Origin: Candidatus Fermentithermobacillaceae bacterium
GTDB lineage: Bacteria > Bacillota > Sulfobacillia > Fermentithermobacillales > Fermentithermobacillaceae
DNA length: 5,485 bases
Reading direction: 5' to 3'
NCBI GenBank assembly: GCA_012842105.1
Contig: DUTL01000276.1
Span: 1 to 5,485 of the forward strand
In this document: piece by piece, positions 5,187 to 5,485 of the stretch
How the letters are laid out: the number at the start of each line of letters is the position of its first letter
How positions within the stretch are numbered: the stretch's first letter is position 1
Program-made: the position numbers and the translations under genes
Notes under the pieces: model-generated
What the model was told of the DNA's origin: nothing
What the model saw: the letters and a program-made list of their open reading frames with translations, nothing else
Databases searched by the model: none

Positions 5187-5485
5187 ATGGTTCAGAAGGC
5201 CGCTAAGTACATCGAGGTGTTTAAGGTAAGCCTGTTTTCAAGGCTTGCCTATGGTTACGATGTGCTGTTCAGGCAGCTGTTTTTGGTAATCATAATGTAC
5301 GTATTCGCCCAGCTTTGGCGCACTACTTACGCCTGGGAGGGTACCGCCGATATCTCCGGATTCACAATGAGGCAGATGATATGGTATTTGGCCTTGGCCG
5401 AGAGCATGGTTATGGGCATGCCGGCGGTGGGCATGGCTATCGATGAAGAGGTCAAGTCCGGCTCGCTTGCGTACAGCCTGGGCAG
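5187..5485 (+). CDS. ABC-2-type transporter permease, N-terminal part (cut by window end)
   Basis: The first 99 codons of a membrane subunit start at ATG 5187-5189, directly abutting the TAG of the ATPase gene, with a strong GAGGAGG just upstream inside that gene. After a basic amphipathic start (KYIEVFKVSLFSRLAYGYD) comes a transmembrane segment at about residues 29-44 (RQLFLVIIMYVFAQLW) and a second hydrophobic stretch at about 63-85. It then continues into DEEVKSGSLAYSLG, the cytoplasmic segment of this permease group where relatives read EVRSGxxAY. The arrangement ATPase (COG4586) followed by a COG4587-type permease is standard; a second permease (COG3694 type) would be expected beyond the window. 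No stop is reached. Confidence 0.88.
   Translation, partial: MVQKAAKYIEVFKVSLFSRLAYGYDVLFRQLFLVIIMYVFAQLWRTTYAWEGTADISGFTMRQMIWYLALAESMVMGMPAVGMAIDEEVKSGSLAYSLG

Overview
The window looks like the chromosome of a Gram-positive bacterium of the Clostridia/Firmicutes type. Three things point that way: a tRNA-sensing T-box leader in front of a biosynthetic operon, strong AGGAGG-type ribosome binding sites, and near-consensus sigma-A promoters. Base composition is roughly balanced. No species can be named from the sequence alone.

Region 1 (1-371) is an abnormal left edge. The first 257 bases fold back on themselves twice. Bases 1-24 repeat 234-257 in direct orientation, bases 25-78 are a perfect 54-bp inverted copy of 145-198, and the 66-bp loop between the arms carries, on the minus strand, what reads as the natural upstream continuation of the protein on the plus strand. 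The result is the C-terminal part of one unrecognised protein gene (stop at 369-371) with its 5' part scrambled by template switching. This could be a real rearrangement, but an amplification or assembly artefact is more likely.

Region 2 (307-776, minus strand) is a decayed HEPN/MNT pair. The MNT nucleotidyltransferase has an intact catalytic motif but an atypical tail. Upstream of it, overlapping by 31 bp in another frame, lies the C-terminal piece of a HEPN-domain partner with no start codon.

Region 3 (871-4105, minus strand) is a complete proline biosynthesis operon in two overlapping genes. From its promoter at 4077-4105 the transcript runs through a proline-type T-box leader, then a single 559-residue protein that fuses pyrroline-5-carboxylate reductase (ProC, N-terminal) to glutamate 5-kinase (ProB, C-terminal, short form without a PUA domain). 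The separate glutamyl phosphate reductase gene (ProA) overlaps its end by 14 bp. Glutamate is phosphorylated by the ProB half, reduced by ProA to the semialdehyde, which cyclises spontaneously, and is finished by the ProC half. The T-box should permit read-through when uncharged tRNA-Pro accumulates. The ProC-ProB fusion is the most unusual finding here: it joins the last and first enzymes of the pathway in one chain.

Region 4 (4145-5485, plus strand) is a divergently transcribed ABC-2-type transporter operon with its own strong promoter. It holds a complete ATPase of the COG4586 type and the first 99 codons of its membrane permease, cut off by the window end.
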